Of a stretch of DNA of 64,000 nt, positions 1-9,332 are shown one piece after another. Below the pieces are notes generated by a model, which saw only the letters and a list, made by a program, of their open reading frames with translations, did not search any database and had not been told where the DNA came from. Origin of the DNA: Henricia sp. BOLD:AAB3569 (taxonomy: Eukaryota > Echinodermata > Asteroidea > Spinulosida > Echinasteridae); assembly GCA_037783545.1 (NCBI GenBank), contig JBBELK010000482.1, positions 1,054,001 to 1,118,000 on the forward strand, read 5' to 3'. Numbering within the stretch: the first letter of the stretch is position 1; each line of letters opens with the position of its first letter. Made by a program: the position numbers and the translations under genes.

Positions 1-99
1 GCCCGGTTTCAATGCTCACACCGAGGAGAAAGATACAATGCGAATAGCAGTCCTTATATAGGAAGGAGCATTGGTGCGTAACAAAGCATTATGCAAGAG

Positions 100-355
100 C
101 TCAATTGAGCGCACCTGATAACGAAAAGAAATTTCATTTCTCTCAATGTCACTATCTCAATCCCTATATTTTCAAGGATATCATTTTAAAAAAACACTGT
201 TTTGTAAATTAATTTATCCACTTTACTTAAAGCAGTGCAGTGATTACACCAACATGTGTGCTTCCACATCCAAATTGAAGATTGCAAATTTCCTGTTTTC
301 TTCCAATGGATAGTATTTTGGGGAGCTATTTAGAACAAAATCTAAACAAGCTCCT
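100..355 (-). repeat. TTAA MITE, AGGAG family, partial
   Basis: The right end reads AAGCTCC next to TTAA at 356-359. The body (for example ccaaattgaagattgcaaat) matches copies at 28,853, 37,667 and 60,982. The left end is not preserved. It lies in the PRDM12 intron after exon 5. Confidence 0.7.
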
Positions 356-418
356 TTAACTAGCAAGTAGATCAATGATACAACCTCCCTCTGGAGTCGT
401 TTGACCAACAATGCTCAC

Positions 419-619
419 CTGTGTGGAGGCGAACGTGGTTCCGGAGGGTGGAAGATTGACTGAATCGACGGTGGCAAAACTTGCAGACGAAAGGCTTGTC
501 CAGGGTGTGAATGCGCATGTGTGAACGCAGGTTGCTGCGAGAGTTGAAACCCCGACGACACACCACGCAGTGCAGACGGCTGGCCGAGTTCGTCTGGTGA
601 TCGCTGTTGCCAAGGTCTT
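419..619 (-). CDS. PRDM12: PRDM12 exon 5 (zinc fingers 1 and 2)
   Basis: The exon begins after aatgaccacag and ends at CACACAG|GTGAGC. It encodes two C2H2 fingers: [21 protein letters not shown] and, after the linker [28 protein letters not shown]. Both are nearly identical to the first two of the three human PRDM12 fingers. The exon breaks inside the HTGE linker before finger 3. Human PRDM12 carries all three fingers in one exon as far as I recall, so this break may be an intron specific to this lineage. Bases 1-418 to the left hold only intron and repeat, so finger 3 is outside the window. Confidence 0.97.
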
Positions 620-737
620 CTGTGGTCATTTTAAAGATAGATTACATGATTAGAAAAAACAGCATTACCTAACCAATGCATGGTTTTTGTGTATGAATGA
701 ATGGTGAAAAAGTTGTCTGTAGACAACTTTTTCTTAA

Positions 738-1195
738 AGGCCCAGTGTAACATTTGCAATGACCCCAAGAAGTAATCGACGAGTTTACAGGGGAAAGTTC
801 TGAAAGTAAAGATTGAATTAATAGCAACTACCCAATGAAAGGTTTCCGCTCAAAATGATATAATTTTACCAGAAAATAATCCGTAAAGATGAAATTATTT
901 AGATCGTTTACAAACGATTTACTTATTTTTGGTTCGCATCTACGCGGTCCAAAATGCATGGGCGCTGTGTACTGCGTGTGCGTGTTCCAACGCGATGCAT
1001 TTTAATGGATCGCGCGCACACGCAGTATATGATGTGCGCCACAGAGTGCATGACGAAAGCCACATAATAGTACCCGATCAATTGGAAACGAATATTTGAA
1101 ACACCAAAACCAGGAAAACGCATATGGATTTTCATGTTTTTGTTTTACGTGGTACATTTGACAAAGCTGAAATTTCTTCGGATAAGTTTGTTTGA
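738..1195 (+). repeat. TTAA element, AGGCCCAGT family, copy 1
   Basis: It starts at TTAA (734-737) followed by AGGCCCAGTGTAAC. About 460 bases align with the copies at 61,340-61,820 (same strand) and 53,816-54,292 (opposite strand). An internal imperfect palindrome carries cgcgatgcat and gatcgcgcgcacacgcag. It has no coding capacity. Confidence 0.8.
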
Positions 1196-1275
1196 GACCA
1201 GACAAAGGTATTTCCTCGAAAATATGGTCTGTGTTGCCAAAATTCCCCCTTTACTGTGAAAAGACCCAACTGTGA
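1196..1275 (+). repeat. Solo arm of the GTAAAGGGGGCATTTTGG fold-back element
   Basis: The sequence gagaccagacaaaggtattt through ctgtgaaaagacccaa matches only the right arm of the elements at 2,387-2,828 and 6,681-7,214. It adjoins the preceding TTAA element. Confidence 0.7.
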
Positions 1276-1361
1276 AAACTTTAGAGATTAGCCCCATAGC
1301 CAAATTCAAAGTCGGACGATTCGGACACAGAGTTAGAATGAGAAGGAGGTGGGGGCATTAC

Positions 1362-1494
1362 CTGAACCGGCCATTTTGGCGGTGGTGTTGTTGCCGTTAT
1401 GCTCCGGTGAGGTTAGACCTATTGGGATACTATTCATAAACAGGTCGTAAGCGGCGCCATAGTAGACGAACAGTTCTTGATCTGGTGGGATGGT
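1362..1494 (-). CDS. PRDM12: PRDM12 exon 4 (end of PR domain and linker)
   Basis: This exon was found by reading the minus strand between the better-conserved exons. After acceptor tttttcacag, the translation is TIPPDQELFVYYGAAYDLF then MNSIP, matching the human PR-domain end ([22 protein letters not shown]). A polar linker with an NGNNTT stretch follows. The donor is TCAG|GTAATG. It has 44 codons plus one base, and that base completes a Glu codon with exon 5. The linker is not conserved in sequence, as expected between PR domain and fingers. Confidence 0.93.
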
Positions 1495-1599
1495 CTGTGA
1501 AAAATAATAGAGGATGATCCAATTACGAACTTATCAAAAATGAAAAAATTTTGATTTATTAAAAAGGTCTTAACAAATTAAACACTGTTGCGCTTCCAT

Positions 1600-1680
1600 G
1601 CAACACCGACAGAAAAAATTGGGTCCATCTTGGGAAACCTGAGGGAGTATACCACTGTGACTTATAGCTCAGTTGGCACT
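1600..1680 (+). repeat. 5' fragment of the tRNA-derived SINE
   Basis: It reads aaattgggtccatcttggg, aacctgagggagtataccac and cttatagctcagttgg, then breaks off after the A-box region. This is the leader seen before the tRNA-like bodies at 5.9, 37.3 and 59.9 kb. Confidence 0.6.
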
Positions 1681-1709
1681 AAAGTGAAAATGTCACCTTT
1701 TATGTGTTG

Positions 1710-2050
1710 CCGAGGTTCAATAATAATAATGGTGGATTCTTATATAGCGCACATGTCCACCCTGCGGGGTGCTCCTGGCGCTGTTGCCATTATTACCGCT
1801 GCCATCAGAGAATCACCAGAACCACTTCGCTTCAACTAGGTGGCTGCTGGCCAGGCGCTCAACCCTAACATTCCCCCTAACAGCTCCCCAAATATTGCTT
1901 GGGTTGACGAGGCAACTGGGATTAAGTGCCTTGCCCAGGGACACAGACATGTTGGTTTCAGATCACCAGTGAATGGTTCAACCCAGTTACCATAGTAACT
2001 GACGTCACACTTTAGTAGTTTCTAGTACGGCAAAATTGCAGTGTATTTTT
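1710..2050 (+). repeat. Dispersed repeat fragments
   Basis: An ATATAGCGCACATG segment and a gtgccttgcccaggga segment recall common marine invertebrate repeat motifs. Sequence at 1,960-2,030 (accagtgaatggttcaaccc to cacactttagtagt) is related to 41,460-41,560 and 53,340-53,445. The boundaries are uncertain. Confidence 0.4.
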
Positions 2051-2386
2051 GTGTGAACACACTCTTTGCCGCATAGTTTCCATTCAAGGGAAAAAGCTAA
2101 AAAATTTTAAAGGAGTGTGACCAGATCACATTTTTGACCACTTAGTACATAGAGTCTCAACTGGCGAACGTGTATGGTAGTTTTTTCAACGAATGGACAT
2201 ACCCGTTGCCATACAAATTACAAGTAGTATGAACCTTGTCAAAGCAGTGAACGTGACCTGGGCAGGAGGTTGACGTCACACGCTGCCAGCGAATTACTTA
2301 TTCAACCAATAAACATCTTCAGTCATCAGCAACCACAATCATTGGGTTAAACACTTTGATTACATTAGAAACATGTTTCTGCTTAT

Positions 2387-2828
2387 AATTGAGTCTTTCC
2401 ACGGTAAAGGGGGCATTTTGGCTACACAGACCATATTTTCCAGAAAATACCTTTGTCTGGTCTCAAAATAAAAGAAATAAGTTTTAGTTGTTCTGAAGAG
2501 ATAACTTAGGCCCTAAAAGGGTTACAAATAGTGTGACATGTGCCTTTCTAAAAACCATGTGTACAAATTTCCAATATACGCTCGTAACCAGGACGGCCTA
2601 AAATGTAACACAAGTGTCCGTCCCGGTTACGAGCGTATATTGGAAATTTGTAGACAGGGTTTTTAGAAAGGCATGTTGTCACACTATTTGTAACCCTTTT
2701 TGGGCCTAAGTTATCTCTTCAGAACAACTGAAACTTATTTCTTTTATTTTGAGACCAGACAAAGGTATTTCATCGAAAATATGGTCTGTGTTGCCAAAAT
2801 GCCCCCTTTACTGTGGAAAGACACAATT
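2387..2828. repeat. Fold-back element, GTAAAGGGGGCATTTTGG family, copy 1
   Basis: Two arms of about 200 bases are near-perfect inverted complements. Outer ends are gtctttccacggtaaagg and ctttactgtggaaagac. The centre is accaggacggcctaaaatgt ... gtccgtcccggttacgagcg. It has no ORF. It lies 38 bp downstream of PRDM12 exon 3 and is the probable source of the sequence captured at 7 kb. Confidence 0.85.
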
Positions 2829-2865
2829 CCGAAAACACGGCCTCATCGTTTAATAATCAACCTAC

Positions 2866-3021
2866 CTTGACAGCTCGGTAGTAGATATCGGAGCCCGTCT
2901 GGAACACTTCCAAGTTTTGCTCCTGATCGTTGCGCGCGCAGTTGACGTAACACATCCATGTTTGGAGAGTTTCATCTGATGCGTCTACGAAGTGGCTTAC
3001 TCGGCCTTGGTCGTCAAAAAC
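2866..3021 (-). CDS. PRDM12: PRDM12 exon 3 (core of PR domain)
   Basis: This is a phase-0 exon of 52 codons. It starts VFDDQGRVSHFVDASDE and contains WMCYVNCARNDQEQNLEV and TGSDIYYRAVK. Human PRDM12 has the very similar WMTYIKCARNEQEQNLEV. The acceptor is cgacactcag|GTT and the donor AAG|GTAGGT. Fold-back repeat copy 1 (2,387-2,828) ends 38 bp downstream of the donor. The last 40 exon bases and the donor GT are duplicated at 7,044-7,085 (see findings). Confidence 0.97.
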
Positions 3022-3507
3022 CTGAGTGTCGAAACACATGATTGGTTAATATTAAACTTGGCGACATGATTGTTTCAACTGTCGCCATTTTGTTTCCAAA
3101 GGCAGTTTTTCCCCAAAGCCAGTGTAAAACATACATTCACAAGAACATTCTTTGCAATTGCAAATTTTATTGCAATTGTGTCACAAGCGTGCACATTGGT
3201 CGGACGAGCAATTTTGTTTCCCTCAACTGGAGTTTGTAAGCCAAATAGTGGCACTTTTGGGAGAGGTGGGGGGAAATAATTATAAATCACTCTCACAGAC
3301 ACCAACTTTGTAGGAAAAATGTGGTTACTGGGTATTAAACGCCATCAAGTAAGCGCACGCACACCCTAGAAAATGTTTCAAATACGTGAGCGTGTTGCTC
3401 AAAATTTGTTCGAAATACGGCGCAACCGATGCGCGTGAACAAAATTTACGCTCAGTTAAGATCCTGATGCACGTGACAATTTGTAGAAGTGATGTCATTT
3501 GAGAGTG

Positions 3508-3680
3508 ATCAATAGGGGGACACAACTAGTTCTGTGACCTCGAGCGCGGTGAAAACAAATGCCCGCTCGCATGTTGCTCTATGCATGGAGGAAGGCTCTA
3601 TGCGAGCAGGCATTTGTTTTCACCGCGCTCGAGGTCACAGAACCGGAACTTCCGGTAAAGTTGCATCCCCCTATATTGAT
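3508..3680. repeat. Nested fold-back MITE
   Basis: Outer arms are atcaatagggggacacaac and ttgcatccccctatattgat. Inner arms are ctgtgacctcgagcgcggtg and its complement. A stem of about 50 bp can form. It lies between PRDM12 exons 2 and 3. Confidence 0.75.
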
Positions 3681-3837
3681 AGATGCATGCCCATATTATT
3701 AATAATTAATATTGCCACTTATTGCAATGTATTTCAAACCTCTCCTGCTTCAACCATGGCCTTGGGACATAAATTTAAAAAAAGTCAATCTTAACATGAT
3801 CTTTTCACGACAGAAACTGCACAATACAAATTTCAAA

Positions 3838-3989
3838 AATAGACCTTATCCGTACCAGCGGCTATGATAGAGGACAGGTTTTCATATTTAAATGATGTGA
3901 CAATAGATCCACAATGTGCCTACTCGTGCATGACCCACTGTGACAATGTGACTGCCCTCTATCATGGCCGCTACGCATAAGGTCTATTG
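3838..3989. repeat. AATAGACC fold-back MITE
   Basis: Arms are aatagaccttatccgtacca/gcggctatgatagagg and complements ending ataaggtctatt. A related element is at 48,551-48,665 and a partial one at 40,940-41,010. Confidence 0.7.
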
Positions 3990-4318
3990 CTTCGGCAAAA
4001 TCGAGGGGGGAAATTCGGTAAAGCTTTACAGTGGAAACGGTACAATGTCAAAATAAAAACACATGATATATCTTAGTCTGACCCCCCAATACTGTTTTCA
4101 GGCAATGCTCACACATGGGAAGTGGGAACTAGACATGCCTGGTCAAGAAGAAACAACAGGGGGCGCCCTTCACTTTTACAGTCAGCGACCGAAATGAAGT
4201 TTTCGAAGCAACTTGCTCGTCTTTCGGTGTCGGCTTCAGTTCACACACAAATTGTGTTTTTTGTCAAAGTCCCTGGTTGGTTTTGTTATAAAATGCAAAG
4301 CAAGAAAAAATGCACTAC

Positions 4319-4491
4319 CTCCCACATGAACTGGTTGTCCCTGTCAGTAGCCACCTCGTGAGGGCGCACTATACGTCCCGTGTAGGGGCCCATTTCAGTG
4401 CCTTCTTTGATCCAATCACGGGAGAACACGCCGATGGCCGAACCGGGCAGCGAAGATTTGCACAGGGAAACTTGGGGCGGCATCGGCATAC
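4319..4491 (-). CDS. PRDM12: PRDM12 exon 2 (first part of PR domain)
   Basis: The exon begins after a pyrimidine-rich acceptor (ccctccctcag|GT) and ends at GAG|GTAGTG. Key stretches are SSLPGSAIGVFSRDWIKEG, TEMGPYTGRIV and NQFMWE, matching the start of the human PRDM12 PR domain (IPGEGLGIFSKTWIKAG, TEMGPFTGRV, NNLMWE). PR domains are SET-related folds; PRDM12 has little or no intrinsic methyltransferase activity and acts through recruited G9a. The two starting bases complete a serine codon with the last base of exon 1. Confidence 0.96.
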
Positions 4492-4654
4492 CTGAGGGAG
4501 GGAGGGTTGAGAAAGAAAGAGCGCTGGGTCAGGGGTTAAAGCCCGTATTATGGGATTTTAAATGTCGCAAAAAACCCTTACTCAAATATAATATACATCG
4601 TAGAATATTCCACCCGAGATTATATTTTTTCATGAGAAAACGATAGTTTTCGGT

Positions 4655-4749
4655 AGGTAGTTGACACTTTTAGACTAACTCGCGAAACCTGTTTGACCAT
4701 GCAGGTCTCAGTAGTTAGTTGACACTTTTGGACTAACTCGCGAAACCTG
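4655..4749 (+). repeat. Tandem duplication of a 40-base unit
   Basis: The unit ttgacacttttagactaact/cgcgaaacctg occurs twice, separated by gtttgaccatgcaggtctca. It lies in PRDM12 intron 1. Confidence 0.6.
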
Positions 4750-4799
4750 GATGGAGTAGGAGTAGGCTAGGCCTAGGGCGGGAAAATGCAGCCACTTTA

Positions 4800-5095
4800 T
4801 TCGATTTAATTGATTAATCGAGTTCTATTTATCGACATGTCGTGTTCGTTTTAATCGATTTAGTCGGAATCAATTTAATCGCCGTTTAGTCGAGTCCAAT
4901 TTTAATCGATTAGTCGAAATCTTTTTTTTATCGATCTTGTTGTATGGCAGCTTAATCGAGTTAAGTTCTAATCGATTAGTAGAAGTCAGTATAATCGACT
5001 TTGTCAAGTACTTATTAAATTGCCGTTTAGTCGAGTTAAATTTCAATTTAATTTTAATTTCGATTCATATCGAATCGATTTATTTGATAAATGTG
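4800..5095. repeat. Degenerate ATCGATTTAATCG low-complexity block
   Basis: About 15 scattered variants of TTTAATCGATTAGTCGA with irregular spacing over 300 bases. It does not look like a simple tandem array; its boundaries are diffuse. Confidence 0.6.
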
Positions 5096-5598
5096 ACATC
5101 ATGCAGAGTTTATGGATTGTTGTGTTTCAAACCATCGGAGGCGTAGGCACCAACAATACACCGGCATAAGGCCATAAAACAACCCACTATTGGTGGAGAG
5201 GGAATTTCTATAAAACAATTTTCGCGTTTTGGGGGCATCAATGGCAAAGTTGACAATGGACGAACAGCAGGAGGGAAAATATCCGCGGGCGAGTGGCGTG
5301 GCAAAGGAGTACCGGGGGCGGAAAGTCGTTTGCTCGGTGGGCCGGCTGCGGACCGCGCGCTGGTCGACACGCGTGATTGAGTCGGCCATGCAGTTGCTGG
5401 TGGTCATTCAATGGTCATTTGGTATGAATACGACAGACTTGGCTAATGAATTTGATTAAATATATAGGGGTTGGAAATACATCACAGTCGCTTTTGAAGT
5501 TTGTATATATAAAAAGTCGCTCTAAGGTCACAACTCCAGGAATTATTGGGTTTCACTTGGCTTGACAACGGTTGCTATCCGCCATTACTGTGTCCATA

Positions 5599-5835
5599 CT
5601 ATGGCACGCCAAAGCGAAAATAATTCAACGCTTTGGCGTGCAATTTCTTGAAAGTATGCACAGTGCAATTTTCGTTATTTTCTCGCAACATCTGGTATGG
5701 TGCCTGATCACCATTGGAATGAAACAACCAAACTTGGGATGAGAGAAAAATTGTAATGGCCTTATCGGGATTCGAACCCGAGACCTCTGACTCACCGGGC
5801 ATGATACTCTACCAGCTGAGCTATATAAGGAACAA
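5599..5835 (-). repeat. tRNA-derived SINE, minus copy
   Basis: Reading the minus strand: ttatatagctcagctggtag (A-box), ggttcgaatcccg[at] style B-box, then tail tttctctcatcccaagtttg and gttgtttcatt. The tRNA-like part is 5,758-5,832. It faces the plus copy that follows, giving a head-to-head pair. Confidence 0.8.
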
Positions 5836-5849
5836 TTGGTATATAAAAA

Positions 5850-5975
5850 CCTAAGGGAGTATACCACTGTTCCTTATAGCTCAGCTGGTAGAACATCTGC
5901 CCGGTGAGTCAGAGGTCTCGGGTTCGAATCCCGATAAGGCCCTTATATACCATTTTTCTCTCGTCCCATTATTTT
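5850..5975 (+). repeat. tRNA-derived SINE, plus copy
   Basis: Leader cctaagggagtataccac, then tRNA-like 5,873-5,942 with A-box tagctcagctggtaga and B-box gggttcgaatcc, acceptor ends ccttat/ataagg, and a short tail. The anticodon arm can pair only TCTG/CAGA around a ten-base loop, so this is not a normal tRNA gene. Confidence 0.8.
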
Positions 5976-6680
5976 CTCGGAACACAGATGAGGTACTGAG
6001 CTGACTTATACACAGGTTAGTAATAATTGCACCTGGAGATAACGCAATTTTTAACAACTGTCTACCAATCACGTACATTGTAGGTCCTGTAATATGTTTT
6101 AAAGTCACTGTGCGTTTTTACGGTGTTGCCGCGCGCTGTGCATGCTGGTGTTGCCTATACCAGAAGAACGGCGGAGATAGGGGGAGGGGCTGTTGGAGGA
6201 GGGATGTTAAGGGTTGGGACACGTGCAGATCCCTCTCCAGTACCAACAATAGCGGCATGTCACTCAATACTTGAACGAAAATATACAATTTCGAGCTTAC
6301 ATAAAAATTGCAATTGTCTATGGTCTTTGAACAAACCAGTAAAAATGCGGGTAGGCATTATACGTGTGTATACGCGCAAGCGTTAAAGTAAGGAACGGGT
6401 TGGTAAAAATGGAACCCGCAAAAATGTATAAAATTGTCAACACTATATTCAATTCAATAATGATTAATCTTGTTTTATATTTATTGCTTTACCCGTCATA
6501 TTTTAGTAGTCTGAGTAACTTGGACCCTACATATTTTTGCCTTTGTTAACATTTGTTCGGACTGGCAAAGTAGGCACAAAATGGCCTAAAAAAATCCAGA
6601 CTTGCTTGCAGATATACAACTATACATCGACTTCAGATCTAGGATGCAGACATGTATGTCAAAATATATTTAAAGACATA

Positions 6681-7214
6681 ATTGATTCTTTCCACGGTAA
6701 AGGGGGCATTTTGGCAACACAGACCATATTTTCCAGAAAATACCTTTGTCCGGTCTCAAAATAAAAGAAATAAGTTTCAGTTGTCCTGAAGAGATAACTT
6801 AGGCCCAAAAAGGGTTACAAATAGTATAGTATATTTCCAATATACGCTCGTAACCTGGACGGCCTAAAATGTAACACAAGTGTCCGTCCCGGTTACGAGC
6901 GTATTGGAAATTTGTACACAGGGTTTTTAGAAAGGCATGTTATCACACTATTTGTAACCCTTTTTGGGCCAAGTTATCTTTTCAGGACTACTGAAATTTA
7001 TTTCTTTTATTTTGAGACCAGACACTGCCTCATAAATCAACCAACCTTGACAGCTCGGTAGTAGATATCGGAGCCCGTCTGGAACGGGACGGCCTAAAAT
7101 GTAACACAAGTGTCCGAACAACTGAAACTTATTTCTTTTATTTTGAGACCAGACAAAGGTATTTCCTCGAAAATATGGTCTGTGTTGCTAAAATTCCCAC
7201 TTTACTGTGGAAAG
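6681..7214. mobile_element. Rearranged fold-back element carrying a PRDM12 exon 3 fragment
   Basis: A complete copy of the fold-back family (left arm gattctttccacggtaaagg, right arm to gagaccagac at 7,022) is followed by 7,023-7,085, homologous to 2,841-2,905 of PRDM12. Then comes a piece of the element centre (gggacggcctaaaatgtaac) and a second right arm. The order suggests template switching from the 2.4-2.9 kb locus during copying or gap repair. Confidence 0.85.
7044..7085 (-). pseudogene. Duplicated 3' fragment of PRDM12 exon 3
   Basis: All 42 bases are identical to 2,864-2,905: the last 40 bases of exon 3 plus the GT of its donor. The following intron bases are also similar with a gap of about 7 bases. 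It has the same strand as the gene and lies inside PRDM12 intron 1. Encoded residues would be TGSDIYYRAVK. Confidence 0.93.
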
Positions 7215-7218
7215 ACCC

Positions 7219-7720
7219 AATAATTGGGAAACCTTTTACAAATGGCGTTATCTCCGCGTGTGATTAATGATGTGTGTAAATCAGATCAGTAGGCCTACTT
7301 CATAGGCCTACGTTCCGAAATAAAAACTACGAAAAACTGTGTCCATGCTTTCGAGAAATTGTGAGAGGCCGCCGACCTATTTAGGCTGGTTCCGTGGTTA
7401 TATTGCACGCAAAACGGAGCCATAATGCGGTAGTTTAATAGGGATCTAGTTTCGTTTAGATGAAGGCACACTCGCTAAAACAAATGCGTGTGTACGAGCA
7501 TTTATATAAATTCATCTCCAAATATCGTTTTCTTAAAATTGTATTTTTTTTTTCTCGGGCGGAATCATTGCATTGGACAGTTGGAACCACTTCTATCTTC
7601 CATTTGAGTGAGGTTTTCCAATTAAATAGACATATTAAAATGTTGGTACTTGCAAATCATGTATGTTGGGCCACATTAATGTGGGCGTTCTATGTGAAAT
7701 GCCCCGGAAACATACCGACA
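7219..7720 (+). repeat. GTTACAAACGGCGTTATCTCC MITE family copy
   Basis: It contains ttacaaatggcgttatctcc, cgaaaaactgtgtccatgct and atttatataaattcatctcc, shared with copies near 6.0, 13.6, 26.3, 29.6, 31.0, 39.9 and 63.5 kb. The complete family is about 450-500 bases and non-coding. Confidence 0.7.
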
Positions 7721-7749
7721 CCTTTCGCCCAACATTTCATGGTACGAAC

Positions 7750-8044
7750 AGGGGCGGATCCAGGAATTGTTCTAGGGTGGGGTTTTGCCAGCGCTAAGCC
7801 GGGGGGTGGGGGGGGGGGGGGGGGGGGGGGTGCTGGCGCGGGGGGGGGGGGGGGGGGGGGGGGGGGCTGCTTCGTGGCCTCTTCAACCCGAACCCAACCC
7901 CAAATTTATGTTTTTAAATTTGGGGGCGGGGGTTACCAGTCATTTTTTGGCGGACACACAGAAAATGCATTACTTTCTTCTTTTTTTAATCAGAGCAGGG
8001 GGTGGGGGTTTGACCCCCAAAACCCCCCTCTGGATCCGCGCCTA
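7750..8044. repeat. GGGGCGGATCCAG inverted-repeat element with poly-G tracts
   Basis: The ends aggggcggatccag and ctggatccgcgcct are inverted complements with one mismatch. Inside, 7,801-7,866 is almost pure G in two long runs, a candidate G-quadruplex and a likely assembly or length polymorphism. The long frame over it is a low-complexity artefact. Confidence 0.75.
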
Positions 8045-8422
8045 ACATTTGCGTGATAACACGCAACATAAACATTCATGTTAGCTCGCAGATTTTATGA
8101 TTTCGCGCGACTGTTCCCGCGTCTGTTACAATTATTAATATCATTTGATTTAACCGCTAAAATATGATGCTATTAACATCTGTCATGTGGCGTGTAATTG
8201 CATTTATTTTTAGAAACAGAAATCTTCTGATCGTTTCGCACAGCGGCCCGTTTTCGCGTCCCTAACCAGAATCATGTTTCTGACTTAATTGCGGATTCGA
8301 CCAATGGTCACCTTTGGTCGTTGGCAATTGAAAGCGTTCATTGGTTAAACCATGATTTTATCAGAAACATGTTTCTTCTTATGGGCGCAAAAACATTTCT
8401 TTGATTGGACAATGGCCATTAA

Positions 8423-8487
8423 AGGCACAGGCTCGTCAGCAATGCGCGCGCGCCAAATTCGTGCCACGAAATACGAAGCCTGTGCCT
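8423..8487. repeat. Short TTAA fold-back, AGGCACAGGCT family
   Basis: It has 65 bases between TTAA copies (8,419-8,422 and 8,488-8,491). Arms are aggcacaggct and agcctgtgcct. A related partial copy is at 63,265-63,355 (gtgcctttgatg, ctgcgtatttcgtggcacga). Confidence 0.7.
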
Positions 8488-8959
8488 TTAACTTTATGAA
8501 GTATGCATGGCGGAAGTGTCAGCCGCTTATAATTCCACTTTCCGGAATTTTGTCTAAACCTCAATACGAATCTACAATAAAAACAGAGAAAGTTAACAAA
8601 AAAGACGTTTACAATTTCACGGCGAGTTTAATTTTAGCACGGTCCGAAAACACGCTTGTTGAATAAAAAATCACTCCAAGTTATATAAATCGAAGTCAAA
8701 CTTTACGAAACCGATTCCACTTAGCCTAGGTGAAGACATATTTCCTCGATTGTAGCACGGAGTCTCACTCTATAGCTAAGGGGCGCTTTATACTTTTAAT
8801 ACCCAATGTTAATGGAGTTCGTATCTAGTTAAACAACTCGCTTTGGGGAAAACACGGTGTGGTTTTCACGGGGTATTTCACTGGGGAGTTAGTCCTATAA
8901 ACACAGTTCGAATTTGACCGACGCGTGAACGGAGAATGAAATGGACGTTGGAGTATAAA

Positions 8960-9109
8960 AGCGGGCCTCCCACTGTGCGATTTTTTCCACGAATTTCAAA
9001 CGATTCGGAACGATTGTGTATAGAGTCTACAGACAGTCTCTGGTAATCTCATCAAATCGTACCTAATCGTTGGAAATTCGTGGCAAAAATCGCACAGTGG
9101 GAGGCCCGC
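8960..9109. repeat. AGCGGGCCTCCCACTGTG fold-back MITE, copy 1
   Basis: Arms agcgggcctcccactgtgcg and cgcacagtgggaggcccgct are perfect complements, with further pairing around ccacgaatttc. The border is TTAA-like only on the right. Copy 2 is at 9,333-9,483. Confidence 0.85.
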
Positions 9110-9332
9110 TTAAGAATCGCATTACTTTTTGCGATCTTTTGCGATCGTATGCGATGCCATTACGATCGCTTGCGATTCTTTACGATTTTTGGCGACCTGG
9201 AAGCGATTCTCTGTCGCGTTTTTTTTGGAAATTACGACGATCACGTGACCTAATTGCATTTGTATCAAATCGTACAAAAAACTTAAAAGATCTTAAAAGT
9301 TCGTATTGAAATAGTGCTGAAGGATTGGTTAA
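9110..9332 (+). repeat. Degenerate TGCGATCTTTTGCGAT block
   Basis: Irregular TTGCGAT/TTACGAT words between the two fold-back copies. Similar TTACGA-rich sequence continues at 9,484-9,735. No coding capacity is visible. Confidence 0.55.

Noticed and set aside
1-418. Third PRDM12 zinc finger
   Set aside because: No CxxC...HxxxH pattern follows on the minus strand; the interval is intron and a MITE.
5873-5942. Functional tRNA gene
   Set aside because: The anticodon arm cannot form a normal five-pair stem with a seven-base loop, and near copies elsewhere carry a common SINE leader and tail.
7460-8056. Open frame of 198 codons on the plus strand
   Set aside because: It runs through poly-G tracts of a repeat element, giving only glycine runs.
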